Shown: positions 50,481 through 60,326 of the stretch, piece after piece
Layout: the number at the start of each line of letters is the position of its first letter
Numbering within the stretch: position 1 is the stretch's first letter
Assembly (NCBI RefSeq): GCF_014851815.1
Contig: NZ_JACVAJ010000001.1
Span: 868,001-932,000 of the forward strand
Reading direction: 5' to 3'
DNA from: Pseudoxanthomonas sp. PXM01
GTDB lineage: Bacteria > Pseudomonadota > Gammaproteobacteria > Xanthomonadales > Xanthomonadaceae
DNA length: 64,000 nucleotides
Position numbers and translations under genes: made by a program
The notes under the pieces: model-generated
Database searches by the model: none
Told to the model about the DNA's origin: nothing
The model's input: only the letters and a program-made list of their open reading frames with translations

Positions 50481-51431
50481 TTATTGACCGTGCCCGGCCT
50501 TGGTGGCGGTGCCGGCGACCGCCCACGCGAACAATCGCTGCGGCGACAGGGTACCGTCGGCGTCCACCGTGCCGAGCCCCAGGACACGCGCTTCCGGCCC
50601 ATGGATCGCCACCGGACCCTCCCTGGGCGGGTACCCGCGCAGCCGCTGGCCCTGTGCCAGACGGCGTCCGCCGGCGGCATCGACGTCGACCCGCGGGAAC
50701 CCGCTCAGGCCAGCTTCGACCGGCAGCAGGCAGGCTTCCAGCGCGCTTTCACCGTCCTGTTCAGCCAAGGCCTGCAGCGCCTCCAGCGTATACATGCGCG
50801 GCTGCATGAACGGGTCCACCCAGAGGCGCCGCAGCGCCCCCACGTGCGCACCGCACCCCAGCGCCTCGCCCAAGTCGCGGACCAGGCTGCGCACGTAGGT
50901 GCCGGAGCCGCACGCCACCCGCAGCGCCAGGCGGCCGGGAGCGACGTCCAGGATCTCGATGCCGTGCACCTCGACCTCGCGCTCGGGTGCCTCGATGACG
51001 TCGCCGCGGCGGGCCTTGGTGTAGAGCGGCTCCCCGCCCTGTTTCAGCGCCGAGTAGATCGGGGCGCGCTGGCGGATCTTGCCGGTCAGCGACGCCAGCG
51101 CAGCCTTGATCGTGGCGATGTCCAGCGGCGGCACCGGTCGCTCGCGCAGCGTCGCACCATCGGCATCGTCGGTATCGGTGGTGCTGCCGAGCACGGCAAC
51201 CGTGTCGTAGGCCTTGCGTGAGCCCAACAGCAGCCCCGCGATCTTGGTCGCCTCGCCGAAGCAGAGCGGCAGCAGGCCGGTGGCGAGAGGATCGAGACTG
51301 CCGGTGTGCCCGCCCTTCTCCGCGCGGAACAGGCGCCGCGCGACCTGCAGGGCGCCGTTGGAGCTCATGCCCTGCGGCTTGTCCAGCAGCAGCAGGCCAT
51401 CCAGCGGGCGGAATTGGGTGCGTCCTGCCAT
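50481..51431 (-). CDS. truB: tRNA pseudouridine(55) synthase
   Basis: 316 residues from ATG at 51431 ([20 protein letters not shown]). It makes pseudouridine 55 in the T-loop of tRNAs. The catalytic aspartate is in [20 protein letters not shown], with further family motifs [38 protein letters not shown] and LRRLWVDPF. The C-terminal PUA-like part is present. It follows rbfA by 190 bp, a gap filled by a dispersed repeat. Confidence 0.97.
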   Translation of the reverse strand: MAGRTQFRPLDGLLLLDKPQGMSSNGALQVARRLFRAEKGGHTGSLDPLATGLLPLCFGEATKIAGLLLGSRKAYDTVAVLGSTTDTDDADGATLRERPVPPLDIATIKAALASLTGKIRQRAPIYSALKQGGEPLYTKARRGDVIEAPEREVEVHGIEILDVAPGRLALRVACGSGTYVRSLVRDLGEALGCGAHVGALRRLWVDPFMQPRMYTLEALQALAEQDGESALEACLLPVEAGLSGFPRVDVDAAGGRRLAQGQRLRGYPPREGPVAIHGPEARVLGLGTVDADGTLSPQRLFAWAVAGTATKAGHGQ

Positions 51432-51470
51432 ACAGTCCAGTTCAGGTGGTTTGGCGGGGAGTCGCCGCAT

Positions 51471-51612
51471 CGTAGCGTCGAGCTTGCTCGGCGTCTTCAC
51501 GCATCCGGGCATCGACGAAGCTGAGTCGTAGCGTCGAGCTTGCCCGACTTGCTTGCGAAGCAGACACCCGGACATCGAAGCGGAGAGCAGCGGAGCAAGC
51601 TCCGCTCGACGG
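51471..51612. repeat. Dispersed repeat cluster between rbfA and truB
   Basis: CGTAGCGTCGAGCTTGC occurs at 51471 and again at 51527, and an inverted relative, GAGCAAGCTCCGCTCGACG, at about 51594-51612. GCTTGCGAAGC (51551-51561) is a small hairpin. The motif resembles an intergenic repeat of Xanthomonadaceae. It interrupts the otherwise tight rimP-to-truB gene string. Confidence 0.6.
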
Positions 51613-51621
51613 CATGACGTA

Positions 51622-51993
51622 TCAGGTTTCGTCGTCGGACTCGGGGAGCAACGGATTGTCGCGCAGCAGGGTCTCGATGCGCTCGCCACGATCGACGGAG
51701 TCGTCGTAGTGGAAATGCAGTTCGGGCACGTGACGCATCTTCACGCGACGCGCCAACTCCATGCGCAGGCCCCAGGCCAGCTCCTTCAGGCCCTTCACCG
51801 CCTCGGCGGACCGCTCCTGCATCAGCGCGGTGACGAACACCTTGGCATGCGCCATGTCGCGGGTGACTTCCACGTCGGACACGCTGACCGACGGCAGGCC
51901 GTGCTCACGCACGGCCTCGTGCACCAGCGTACCCAGCTCGCGACGGAGCTGGGCGGACACGCGGTCGGTGCGATGGAACGACTTCGTAGGCAT
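51622..51993 (-). CDS. rbfA: 30S ribosome-binding factor A
   Basis: 123 residues. RbfA assists late maturation of the 16S rRNA 5' end and cold adaptation. Seen here are [20 protein letters not shown] at the start, [20 protein letters not shown] and [20 protein letters not shown], the conserved KH-type fold of the family. The gene begins six bases after infB ends, its usual neighbour, so the two are co-transcribed. Confidence 0.97.
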   Translation of the reverse strand: MPTKSFHRTDRVSAQLRRELGTLVHEAVREHGLPSVSVSDVEVTRDMAHAKVFVTALMQERSAEAVKGLKELAWGLRMELARRVKMRHVPELHFHYDDSVDRGERIETLLRDNPLLPESDDET

Positions 51994-51999
51994 GTCAGG

Positions 52000-54651
52000 T
52001 CAGAGCGTGCGCTGGACTTCGATACGCTCGAAGCACTCGATCTGGTCGCCCGGCTGGACGTCGTTGTAGGCCTTCACGCCGATGCCGCACTCGGTGCCAT
52101 TGCGCACCTCGTCGACGTTCTCCTTGAAGCGGCGCAACGATTCCAGTTCGCCCTCGAACACCACGGTGCTGGCACGCAGCACGCGGATCGGCTTGTTCCG
52201 CTTGACCGTGCCCTCGACCACCATGCAGCCCGCGACCGCGCCGAACTTGGAGCTGCGGAACACGTCGCGCACTTCGGCGATACCGATGATCTCTTCGCGG
52301 ATCTCCACGCCCAGCAGGCCGGACGCCACCTGCTTCACCTGGTCGATCACGTCGTAGATGATCGAGAAGTAGCGCAGATCCACGCCGTTGGCTTCGATGA
52401 TGCGACGCGCGGAGGCGTCGGCACGCACGTTGAAGCCGATCATCGTGGCCTTCGAGGTGACCGCGGAGTTGGCGTCGGACTCGGTGATGCCGCCCACGCC
52501 GGAGTGGATGATGTTGATGCGGATCGACTCGTTGGACAGCGCGGTCAGCGAGTGACGCAGCGCCTCCACCGAACCCTGCACGTCGGCCTTGACGATCAGG
52601 TTGAGGCTGAGCTGGCCTTCGCCCTTGCCCAGCTGCGCCATGATGTCTTCCATGCGGCTGCCGGCAGATTGCACCAGGCGCGACTCGCGGCGCTTGGTGT
52701 CGCGCTGCTGCGCCACATCCTTGGCCAGGCGCTCGTCGGCGACCACCACGAAGTCGTCGCCGGCTTCCGGCACGCCGGACAGGCCCAGGACCTGCACCGG
52801 GATGGACGGACCGGCCGACGGCGGCTGGCTGCCGGTTTCGTCGAACAGCGCACGCACGCGGCCGTACTGGATGCCGCAGACCAGGTAATCGCCCTTCTTC
52901 AGCGTGCCCTGCTGCACCAGCACCGTCGCGACCGGGCCACGGCCCTTGTCCAGCGAGGATTCGATGACCACGCCGCTGGCGCGGCCGTCTTCCACGGCCT
53001 TCAGCTCCAGCAGTTCGGCCTGGATGGAGATGGCGTCCAGCAGGTTGTCGACGCCCTGGCCCGTCTTGGCCGAGATCTCGACCATCTGGGTGTCGCCGCC
53101 GAAGTCTTCGGCGACCACTTCTTCGGCCAGCAGCTCGTTCTTCACGCGCAGCGGGTCGGCGTCGGACTTGTCGATCTTGTTCACCGCCACGATCAGCGGC
53201 ACCTTGGCCGCCTTGGCGTGCTGGATGGCTTCACGCGTCTGCGGCATGACACCGTCGTCCGCGGCCACGACCAGCACCACGATGTCGGTCAGCTTGGCGC
53301 CGCGGGCGCGCATCGCGGTGAACGCGGCATGGCCCGGGGTGTCGAGGAAGCTGATGACGCCCTTCGGCGTTTCCACGTGGTAAGCGCCGATGTGCTGGGT
53401 GATGCCGCCGGCTTCGCCGCTGGCGATCTTGGTGCGGCGGATGTAGTCCAGCAGCGAGGTCTTGCCGTGGTCGACGTGGCCCATGATGGTGACCACGGGC
53501 GGACGCGCGACCTTGTCGCCTTGCTGTTCTTCCGAGTGCGCCAGCAGTTCGTTCTCGACGTCGTTGGCGTCGGCGCGCACGGCCTTGTGGCCCAGCTCTT
53601 CGGTGATCAGCGCGGCGGTGTCGTGGTCGATGCTCTGGGTGATGGTGGCCATCACGCCCATCTTGAACAGCGCCTTCACCACGTCGCCGCCCTTCAGCGC
53701 GAGCTTCTGCGCCAGGTCGGCCACGGTGATCGTCTCGCCGATCGCCACTTCGCGCACGATCGGTGCGGTCGGACGCTCGAAGCCATGCGCACCGCCACCA
53801 CCACGGCTCTGCTCATGGCGACGCGGCGGCTTGGGCTTGCCGCGCGAGGCACCGCGACGGGCACGATCGGCGGCCGACAGATGCAGCTGGCCGGCGAAAC
53901 GGCTGGTGTTGTCGTCGTCCTCGACGCCGGCGACCATCGCGTGCGAACCGCGGGTCTTGTGCTTGGCGGCGGCCGCAGCGTTGTTGCGGTCGTCGGTACG
54001 CGGCGGATCCTTGCGCACGACCATCTTCGGCACATGGTGGCCCTGCGTGGCCGGCTTGGCCGGACGCGCGGTTTCGTCGCCATCGACAGCGACGGCCCCG
54101 GCTGCGAGAGCAGCGGCTTCGGCATCGGCCTGTGCACGTGCGGCTTCGGCCTCGGCCCGGGCAGCGGCTTCTTCCTGGCGGCGACGCTCGAGCTCCTCGG
54201 CACGCTTGGCGTCTTCCTGCGCCAGGCGTTGCTGCTCGTCGAGGTTGCGCTGGCGGGATTCCTCCAGCTTGCGCAGGATCTCGGCACGCTCCGGATCGGC
54301 TTCGTTCTGCCAGTTGGTGCTGACGGACTCGGCATCGGTCGGCTTCGTGTAGGTGCGCTTCTGGCGCACCTCCACGTTCACCGTGGTCTTGCTGCGACCG
54401 GCCGCGACGGTGACTTCCTGCACCTTGCGACGGTTCAGCGTGATCTTCTTGGGCGCAGCCTCATCCGTCGCAGCATCGCTCTTGCCGTGCGAGCGCTTGA
54501 GGAAGCCGAGCAGCTTCACTTTTTCCATGCTGGTCACGACCTGGTCGGGACCACTGAAGCTCATGCCGGCCTCGGCCAGCTGCTCCAGGAGTTTCTCGAC
54601 CGGCGTGTTGACCAGTTCAGCGAGCTTGCGGATGGTGGTTTGCTGCGACAT
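52000..54651 (-). CDS. infB: Translation initiation factor IF-2
   Basis: 883 residues from ATG at 54651 ([20 protein letters not shown]). IF-2 is the GTPase that brings initiator tRNA to the 30S subunit. Residues 1-50 are the IF2_N module, followed by a charged Glu/Arg/Ala-rich linker (about 130-200) and a Gly/Arg-rich region ([16 protein letters not shown]). A second IF2_N module precedes the G domain, with G1 GHVDHGKT near 391, G3 DTPGHAAF and G4 NKIDKSD. The beta-barrel and C-terminal tRNA-binding domains complete it. An alternative start upstream would add a proline-rich lead and is not favoured. Confidence 0.98.
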   Translation of the reverse strand: MSQQTTIRKLAELVNTPVEKLLEQLAEAGMSFSGPDQVVTSMEKVKLLGFLKRSHGKSDAATDEAAPKKITLNRRKVQEVTVAAGRSKTTVNVEVRQKRTYTKPTDAESVSTNWQNEADPERAEILRKLEESRQRNLDEQQRLAQEDAKRAEELERRRQEEAAARAEAEAARAQADAEAAALAAGAVAVDGDETARPAKPATQGHHVPKMVVRKDPPRTDDRNNAAAAAKHKTRGSHAMVAGVEDDDNTSRFAGQLHLSAADRARRGASRGKPKPPRRHEQSRGGGGAHGFERPTAPIVREVAIGETITVADLAQKLALKGGDVVKALFKMGVMATITQSIDHDTAALITEELGHKAVRADANDVENELLAHSEEQQGDKVARPPVVTIMGHVDHGKTSLLDYIRRTKIASGEAGGITQHIGAYHVETPKGVISFLDTPGHAAFTAMRARGAKLTDIVVLVVAADDGVMPQTREAIQHAKAAKVPLIVAVNKIDKSDADPLRVKNELLAEEVVAEDFGGDTQMVEISAKTGQGVDNLLDAISIQAELLELKAVEDGRASGVVIESSLDKGRGPVATVLVQQGTLKKGDYLVCGIQYGRVRALFDETGSQPPSAGPSIPVQVLGLSGVPEAGDDFVVVADERLAKDVAQQRDTKRRESRLVQSAGSRMEDIMAQLGKGEGQLSLNLIVKADVQGSVEALRHSLTALSNESIRINIIHSGVGGITESDANSAVTSKATMIGFNVRADASARRIIEANGVDLRYFSIIYDVIDQVKQVASGLLGVEIREEIIGIAEVRDVFRSSKFGAVAGCMVVEGTVKRNKPIRVLRASTVVFEGELESLRRFKENVDEVRNGTECGIGVKAYNDVQPGDQIECFERIEVQRTL

Positions 54652-54793
54652 TCGGATCCTAGGTTGGGTTTTGCGCCCCCCCGGTGGTGGTGGGGCAACC
54701 CTGTTCAAGAGGGTGAATTCTAAGCCCTGAGGGTGCCAGGGCGGTGTTCATGGGTGACTCATGCGCCGGGTTCCATGCGGGCCCGGGCGGCGC

Positions 54794-56305
54794 TCATGCG
54801 CCGCGCTCCAGACGTGCGATTTCCTCGGCGCGGGCGGCCAGGATCAGCGCCGCGGCGCGGCCCTCGTCCAAGCCCTCGATACCGAACTCGACCACTTCGT
54901 CGGCGGCCAGGTCGGACAGGTCCTCGCTGGTGCGGACGCCGTGCGAGGCCAGCGCGAACGCGGTCTCCTCGTCCATGCCTTCCAGTGCCAGCAGGTCCTC
55001 GGCCGGGTGGTCCTCTTCCAGGCCCTCTTCCTCGGCCAGCGCCTCGTTCAGCAGGGCGTCGCGGGCGCGCGAACGCAGTTCCTCGACGATGTCCTCGTCG
55101 AAGCCCTCGACCGCCAGCAGCTCGCCGACGGGCACGTAGGCGATTTCCTCGACCGTGCTGAAGCCCTCGGCGACCAGGATGGCGGCGATTTCCTCGTCCA
55201 CTTCCAGCTTGTCCATGAACAGCTGACGGGCCACGGCCTGCTCGGCCTCGCTCTTGGCCTGCACCTGGTCGGCGGTCATGACGTTGAGCTGCCAGCCGGT
55301 CAGGCGGCTGGCCAGGCGCACGTTCTGGCCGCCCTTGCCGATCGCCTGCGCCAGGCGGTCTTCCGCCACGGCCAGATCCATCGAGTGCTTCTCTTCATCG
55401 ACGATGATCGACTGCACCTCCGCCGGCGCCATCGCGTTGATGACGAAGGTGGCCGGGTTGTCGTTCCACAGCACGATGTCCACGCGCTCACCGTTGAGCT
55501 CGTTGCTCACGGCCTGCACGCGCGAACCGCGCATGCCGATGCAGGCGCCGATGGGATCGGTGCGGGTGTCGTGCGCCAGCACCGCGATCTTGGCGCGGTC
55601 GCCCGGATCGCGTGCGCAGGCCTTGATCTCGACCAGGCCCTGGCCCACTTCCGGCACTTCCAGCTTGAACAGCTCGATCATGAATTCCGGGGCGGCGCGG
55701 CTGATGAACAGCTGCGGGCCGCGCGGTTCGTAACGCACGTCGAACAGGTAGCCGCGGACGCGGTCGCCGGCTCGCAGCACGTCGCGCGGGATGCCCTTGT
55801 CCTTCGGGATGAAGGCCTCGGCGTTGCCGCCCAGGTCCACGTAGATGTTGCCGCGCTCGGCGCGCTTGACCACGCCGGTCACCAGCTCGCCCACGCGGTC
55901 CTTCCAGGCGTCGACCACCTGCGCGCGTTCCGCTTCGCGGACGCGCTGCACGATGACCTGCTTGGCGGCCTGCGCGGCAATGCGGCCGAAGTCGGGATTC
56001 TCGATCTTCTCTTCGATCCAGTCGCCCACTTCGGCGCCTTCGGCTTCGTCCTCGGCGTCCATCAGGCGGATCTGGCGGTCGGGCGATTCCATCACCACGT
56101 CGTCGGCCACCACTTCCCAGCGGCGGAACGTTTCGTAGCTGCCATCCTTGTGGTCGATGGTGACGCGCACCTGCACGTCCTGGTCGAGGTAACGCTTCTT
56201 GGCGGCGGACGCCAGGGCGGCCTCGATGGCATCGAAGATGACTTCGCGCGGCACGCCCTTCTCGTTGGCCACCGCATCCACGACCAGCAACAGTTCCTTA
56301 CTCAT
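54794..56305 (-). CDS. nusA: Transcription termination/antitermination protein NusA
   Basis: 503 residues. The N-terminal RNA-polymerase-binding domain begins MSKELLLVVDAVANEKGVPR, then the S1 domain (VTGVVKRAERGNIYVDLGGN), KH1 (DPIGACIGMRGSRVQAVSNE) and KH2 (AIGKGGQNVRLASRLTGWQL), and two acidic C-terminal helix-hairpin-helix repeats as in gammaproteobacterial NusA (LLAVEGFDEDIVEELRSRAR, LLALEGMDEETAFALASHGV). It binds nascent RNA and polymerase to regulate pausing. It begins three bases after rimP stops. Confidence 0.98.
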   Translation of the reverse strand: MSKELLLVVDAVANEKGVPREVIFDAIEAALASAAKKRYLDQDVQVRVTIDHKDGSYETFRRWEVVADDVVMESPDRQIRLMDAEDEAEGAEVGDWIEEKIENPDFGRIAAQAAKQVIVQRVREAERAQVVDAWKDRVGELVTGVVKRAERGNIYVDLGGNAEAFIPKDKGIPRDVLRAGDRVRGYLFDVRYEPRGPQLFISRAAPEFMIELFKLEVPEVGQGLVEIKACARDPGDRAKIAVLAHDTRTDPIGACIGMRGSRVQAVSNELNGERVDIVLWNDNPATFVINAMAPAEVQSIIVDEEKHSMDLAVAEDRLAQAIGKGGQNVRLASRLTGWQLNVMTADQVQAKSEAEQAVARQLFMDKLEVDEEIAAILVAEGFSTVEEIAYVPVGELLAVEGFDEDIVEELRSRARDALLNEALAEEEGLEEDHPAEDLLALEGMDEETAFALASHGVRTSEDLSDLAADEVVEFGIEGLDEGRAAALILAARAEEIARLERGA

Positions 56306-56308
56306 TGA

Positions 56309-56923
56309 TCACTCCGCGCGCGGCTTGCGGGCCGCCGGTTGGTTGGGTTTTTTCTTGGCTTGTTTGGCCGGCGCACGCTTGGCGTCGCCCGCCTTCTTGG
56401 CGCCGGCCTTGCGGCCGCCACCGGGTTTCTCGGGCGCCAGGCCCAGCGCCGCCCAGTCGGGGACCAGGCGTGCCTTGTCGATGTTGTCGAACGCCACCGT
56501 CATCTCGGCGTCGTCCACGGTGAACACGATGCTGTCGCCTTCGATGCGGCTGATCGTGCCCTGCAGGCGACGGCGACGGTCCTGCGGCAGCTTCAGCACG
56601 ACCTTCGCCGATTCGCCGACGAAACGCGCGTAGTGCTCCAGCCGGAACAGCGGACGGTCCACGCCCGGCGAGGAGACTTCCAGCGTGTAGTTGCCGGAGA
56701 TCGGATCCTCGACGTCGAGCTGCGCGGACACTTCGCGGCTCACCGCTTCGCAGTCCTCGATATTGACGTGGCGCGTGGCGCGTTCGGCTTCCTGCACGTC
56801 GATATACAGGCGCACCGTGGCACCGCCGGGCGCCGGCAGGTACTCGATGCCGAGCAGTTCAACGCCCAGGGCCTGGACGGTGGGTGCCAGCAGGTTGGCG
56901 ATGTCGTTGGCCTTGTCGCTCAC
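56309..56923 (-). CDS. rimP: Ribosome maturation factor RimP
   Basis: 204 residues from a GTG start at 56923 ([20 protein letters not shown]). RimP aids 30S assembly. The family motifs [40 protein letters not shown]-type helix and [20 protein letters not shown] are clear, then the SH3-like C-terminal domain. The last 45 residues ([20 protein letters not shown] and on to KPRAE) are a lysine/alanine-rich extension beyond the usual length of about 150-160. First gene of the operon; a terminator lies just upstream, so the promoter should be between 56923 and 56960. Confidence 0.96.
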   Translation of the reverse strand: MSDKANDIANLLAPTVQALGVELLGIEYLPAPGGATVRLYIDVQEAERATRHVNIEDCEAVSREVSAQLDVEDPISGNYTLEVSSPGVDRPLFRLEHYARFVGESAKVVLKLPQDRRRRLQGTISRIEGDSIVFTVDDAEMTVAFDNIDKARLVPDWAALGLAPEKPGGGRKAGAKKAGDAKRAPAKQAKKKPNQPAARKPRAE

Positions 56924-56959
56924 GGATTCGCTGCCGATGGTTCGTGTCGCTGAAACAAA

Positions 56960-56982
56960 CAAGGGGCCCGATGGGCCCCTTG
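56960..56982 (-). terminator. Terminator between the initiator tRNA and rimP
   Basis: CAAGGGGCCC and GGGCCCCTTG form a perfect 10-bp stem with a 3-base loop (56960-56982). On the minus strand TTGTTTGTTT follows. It would end the tRNA transcript about 100 bases past the tRNA and isolate rimP. Confidence 0.85.
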
Positions 56983-57078
56983 TCCGATACGCTGGATGTC
57001 GGTGCAACGACGGGAACATGCGTCGTTGCGTGCCCAGGCTTTTCGTCGGCCGCCGGTATCGGCGACCTCGGATAAACA

Positions 57079-57155
57079 TGGTAGCGGGGGCAGGATTTGA
57101 ACCTGCGACCTTCGGGTTATGAGCCCGACGAGCTGCCAGACTGCTCCACCCCGCA
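57079..57155 (-). tRNA. Initiator tRNA-fMet (anticodon CAU)
   Basis: 77 bases with encoded CCA (57081-57079). The anticodon CAU is at 57121-57119. Initiator hallmarks are present: three G-C pairs at the foot of the anticodon stem (GGG/CCC around CTCATAA) and an unpaired first acceptor position (U1 opposite U72). The T-arm reads GGTTCAAATCC. It sits between nuoN and rimP, the usual arrangement in Xanthomonadaceae. Confidence 0.97.
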
Positions 57156-57238
57156 GCAGAAGCGAAATTATGATGAATGCGCCGGTGCATTGCAAGCCTT
57201 GTCGTGCACCAACTTGAAACATCGCGTTCATCACGCGT

Positions 57239-57258
57239 GCCGGCAGTGCCCTGCCGGC
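57239..57258. other. Hairpin between nuoN and the initiator tRNA
   Basis: GCCGGCAG-TGCC-CTGCCGGC, perfect 8-bp stem, about 25 bp after the nuoN stop. The T-rich stretch on the minus strand precedes the stem and does not follow it, so it is not a classic terminator. Confidence 0.4.
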
Positions 57259-57283
57259 AGGAAAAACAAAGGGTTCTTCGACC

Positions 57284-58747
57284 TCAGCCGGCGAACGCCA
57301 GCTTGCACCAGGCCATGATCGGGTTCCAGGCGATGCCCAGCGCCAGCAGGGCCAGCGCGTTGACGCCGAACACCATCGGCACCACGCGGTCGGTACGCGG
57401 GGGCGGAATTTCGCCCACCGGCTCGTCGAAGTACATCACCTTGATCACGCGCAGGTAATAGAAGGCGCCGATGACCGCACACAGCACGCCGACGAGGGCC
57501 AGCCACAGGAAACCACCGTTGACGGCCGCACCCAGCACGACCAGCTTGGCCCAGAAGCCCAGGAACGGCGGCACGCCGGCCAGCGAGGCCATCACGCACA
57601 GCACGAGCCCGGCCTGCCAAGGATTGCGCGCGTTCAGGCCCTTGAAGTCGTCGATCCTGTCGGCTTCGAAGCCCTGCCGCGACAGCACGATGATGGCGCC
57701 GAACGCCGCCGCCGACATGATGGCGTAGCTGATCGCATAGAACAGCGCGGCCGAGTAGCCCACTTCGCCACCGCCGGCGAAGCCGACCAGCAGGAAGCCG
57801 ACATGCGACACCGTGGAATACGCGAGCATGCGCTTGAGGTTGGTCTGGGCGATGGCGATGACGTTGCCGATCACCAACGACGCAGCCGCCAGGCCGGCCA
57901 GCAACCACTGCCACTGTGCCGCCGCCGGACCCAGGCCGTCCTGCAGCAGGCGGAACGCCATGCCGAAGGCCGCCAGCTTCGGTGCCGCGCTGATGAACAG
58001 CGTCACCGGCGTCGGGGCGCCGTGGTAGACGTCGGGCAACCACATGTGGAACGGCGCCGCACCCAGCTTGAACGCCAGGCCCGCCACCACGAACACCACG
58101 CCCGTCAGCAGCAGCATGCGTGCTTCGCTGCTGCCGCCCAGCGCGGCGCCGGCGGCGTCGAAGATCGCCGGCAGGTGCAGCGAACCGGTCGCGCCGTACA
58201 CCAGCGACATACCGTAGAGCAGCAGGCCCGACGCCAGCGAGCCCAGCACGATGTACTTCATCGCCGCTTCTGTCGAAAGACCATCATCGCGATTCAACGC
58301 GACCAGCGCGTACGAGCACAGTGCCAGCAGCTCCAGTCCCAGGTAGACCATCACCAGGCTGCCGGCGGACACCATCATCATCATGCCGGCGGTGGCGAAC
58401 ATGACCAGCACCGGCGCTTCGCCCGGATACAGATTGCGCTCGCGCAGGTAAGGCCAGCCGTAGACCAGCGACAGCGCGCTGACCGCGACGATCACGACCT
58501 TGCTGACATCGGCCAGCGTGTCGCGCACGAACATACCGCTGAACACGGTGCCCTGCCCGCCCACACCCGTCGCGAGCATCCACACAACGGCCGCCATGAC
58601 GATCAGCGCGAGGGCGTGGGTGATGATGCGGCGGGAGTTGTCGAGGAACAGGTCCAGCATCAGCAGCGCGAAAGCGCCGCCGATCAGGGTCAGCTCGGGC
58701 AGCAGCGGCTGCAGGTCGGCGGCGGAGATGGGCATCGGCGTCGTCAT
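57284..58747 (-). CDS. nuoN: NADH-quinone oxidoreductase subunit N
   Basis: 487 residues, with about 14 membrane helices. NuoN is one of three antiporter-like proton-pumping subunits of complex I in the inner membrane. Family marks include LFATAGMMMMVSAGSL-type helix, LELLALCSYALVALNRDDGL, KYIVLGSLASGLLLYG (with a conserved lysine region), FKLGAAPFHMWLPDVYHGAP and KRMLAYSTVSHVGFLLVG. It starts nine bases after nuoM ends and is the last gene of the nuo operon. Confidence 0.97.
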   Translation of the reverse strand: MTTPMPISAADLQPLLPELTLIGGAFALLMLDLFLDNSRRIITHALALIVMAAVVWMLATGVGGQGTVFSGMFVRDTLADVSKVVIVAVSALSLVYGWPYLRERNLYPGEAPVLVMFATAGMMMMVSAGSLVMVYLGLELLALCSYALVALNRDDGLSTEAAMKYIVLGSLASGLLLYGMSLVYGATGSLHLPAIFDAAGAALGGSSEARMLLLTGVVFVVAGLAFKLGAAPFHMWLPDVYHGAPTPVTLFISAAPKLAAFGMAFRLLQDGLGPAAAQWQWLLAGLAAASLVIGNVIAIAQTNLKRMLAYSTVSHVGFLLVGFAGGGEVGYSAALFYAISYAIMSAAAFGAIIVLSRQGFEADRIDDFKGLNARNPWQAGLVLCVMASLAGVPPFLGFWAKLVVLGAAVNGGFLWLALVGVLCAVIGAFYYLRVIKVMYFDEPVGEIPPPRTDRVVPMVFGVNALALLALGIAWNPIMAWCKLAFAG

Positions 58748-58756
58748 GATTCTTCC

Positions 58757-60268
58757 TTACAGCTTGCTGTTGGCGAGCTGCATCGCCAGTTGCGCGATCG
58801 ACGGCTCCATCAGGTCCGTGAGCGGCTTGGGATACATACCCAACGCCAGCACGCAGACCGCGAACCCGCCCAGCACCACGGCTTCGCGCAGGGAAACATC
58901 TTTCAGTTCGGCGACATGCGCATTGGCCACGTCGCCGAGGATCACGCGCTTGACCAGCCACAACGTATAAGCCGCACCGATCACCAGCGTAGTGGCAGCG
59001 AAGAAGGCGATCAGCGGGTGCTGCTGGAAGCTGGCCAGGATGACCATGAACTCGCCGACGAAGCCGCTGGTACCCGGCAGGCCGGAGTTGGCCATGCCGA
59101 ACAGGATGAAGAAGGCGCCGAACCACGGCATCGTGTTGATGACGCCGCCGTAGTCCTTGATCATGCGGGTGTGCATGCGGTCGTACAGCACGCCGACGCA
59201 GGTGAACATCGCGCCGGAAATGAAGCCGTGGCTGATCATCTGCACCATCGCGCCCTGCAGGCCGAGGCGCGCACCATCCAGGTTGCCGTAGTCGCGCACC
59301 AGGCTGAAGGCGATGAAGATGCCGAGGGTGACAAAGCCCATGTGCGAGACCGACGAATAGGCGATCAGCTTCTTCATGTCGTCCTGCACCAGCGCCACCA
59401 GGCCCACGTAGACCACGGCGATCAGCGACAGCACGATGACGAACATGGCCCACTCGTGACCGGCATCCGGCACGATCGGCAGGCTGAAGCGCAGCAGGCC
59501 GTAGCCGCCGATCTTCAGCGCGATCGCCGCCAGGATCACCGAACCGGCGGTCGGTGCCTCGACGTGCGCATCCGGCAGCCAGGTGTGCACCGGGAACATC
59601 GGGATCTTGACCGCGAATGCGATCAGGAACGCGAAGAACAGCCACGTCTGTTCCTTCGCGTTCAAAGGCAGCGTGTACAGGTCGGCGAGCTGGAAGCTGC
59701 CGCCCTTGATGTACAGATACACCAGGCCGACCAGCATCAGCACCGAGCCGAGGAAGGTGTACAGGAAGAACTTCAGCGACGCGTAGATGCGGCGCGGACC
59801 GCCCCAGACACCGATGATCAGGAACATCGGGATCAGCATCGCCTCGAAGAACACGTAGAACAGAATCGCGTCGCTGGCGGCGAAGATGCCGTTGGTCAGG
59901 CCTTCCAGGATCAGGAACGCGGCCACGTACTGGGCGACGCGCTTGTTCACCGAACCCCATGCGCCGGCCAGCGTCAGCACGGTGATCAACGTGTTCAGCA
60001 ACAGCAGCGCCACCGCGATGCCGTCGGCACCCAGGTTGTAGTGGATGTCGAAGCTCGGGATCCAGGCGCGGGTCTCGATGAACTGGAGACCCGGATTCGC
60101 ATAGTCGAAGCCGGTCAGCAGGCCGATGCTGAAGACGAAGGTGAGCACCGCGACCGCCAGGCCCAGCCAGCGCGCCGCGTCGGCGCGGGCATTGCCCACC
60201 GCGAGCACCAGCGCACCACCCAGGATGGGCAGCCAGATCAGAACACTAAGCAGGGGCCAGTTCGACAC
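58757..60268 (-). CDS. nuoM: NADH-quinone oxidoreductase subunit M
   Basis: 503 residues. Second antiporter-like subunit of complex I. Seen are LFYVFFEAMLIPMFLIIGVW with the conserved glutamate, KIPMFPVHTWLPDAHVEAPT with the family lysine and TWLPDAH motif, KKLIAYSSVSHMGFVTLGIF, and SGLPGTSGFVGEFMVILASF near the end. About 14 helices. The start is 58 bp beyond the nuoL stop, the only noticeable gap in the nuo gene string. Confidence 0.97.
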   Translation of the reverse strand: MSNWPLLSVLIWLPILGGALVLAVGNARADAARWLGLAVAVLTFVFSIGLLTGFDYANPGLQFIETRAWIPSFDIHYNLGADGIAVALLLLNTLITVLTLAGAWGSVNKRVAQYVAAFLILEGLTNGIFAASDAILFYVFFEAMLIPMFLIIGVWGGPRRIYASLKFFLYTFLGSVLMLVGLVYLYIKGGSFQLADLYTLPLNAKEQTWLFFAFLIAFAVKIPMFPVHTWLPDAHVEAPTAGSVILAAIALKIGGYGLLRFSLPIVPDAGHEWAMFVIVLSLIAVVYVGLVALVQDDMKKLIAYSSVSHMGFVTLGIFIAFSLVRDYGNLDGARLGLQGAMVQMISHGFISGAMFTCVGVLYDRMHTRMIKDYGGVINTMPWFGAFFILFGMANSGLPGTSGFVGEFMVILASFQQHPLIAFFAATTLVIGAAYTLWLVKRVILGDVANAHVAELKDVSLREAVVLGGFAVCVLALGMYPKPLTDLMEPSIAQLAMQLANSKL

Positions 60269-60326
60269 GTTGTGTTATCCGTTGAGTTCTTCGCCAGGAC
60301 GCTCCGCTCGGGGCGGCGCCAGGTCG

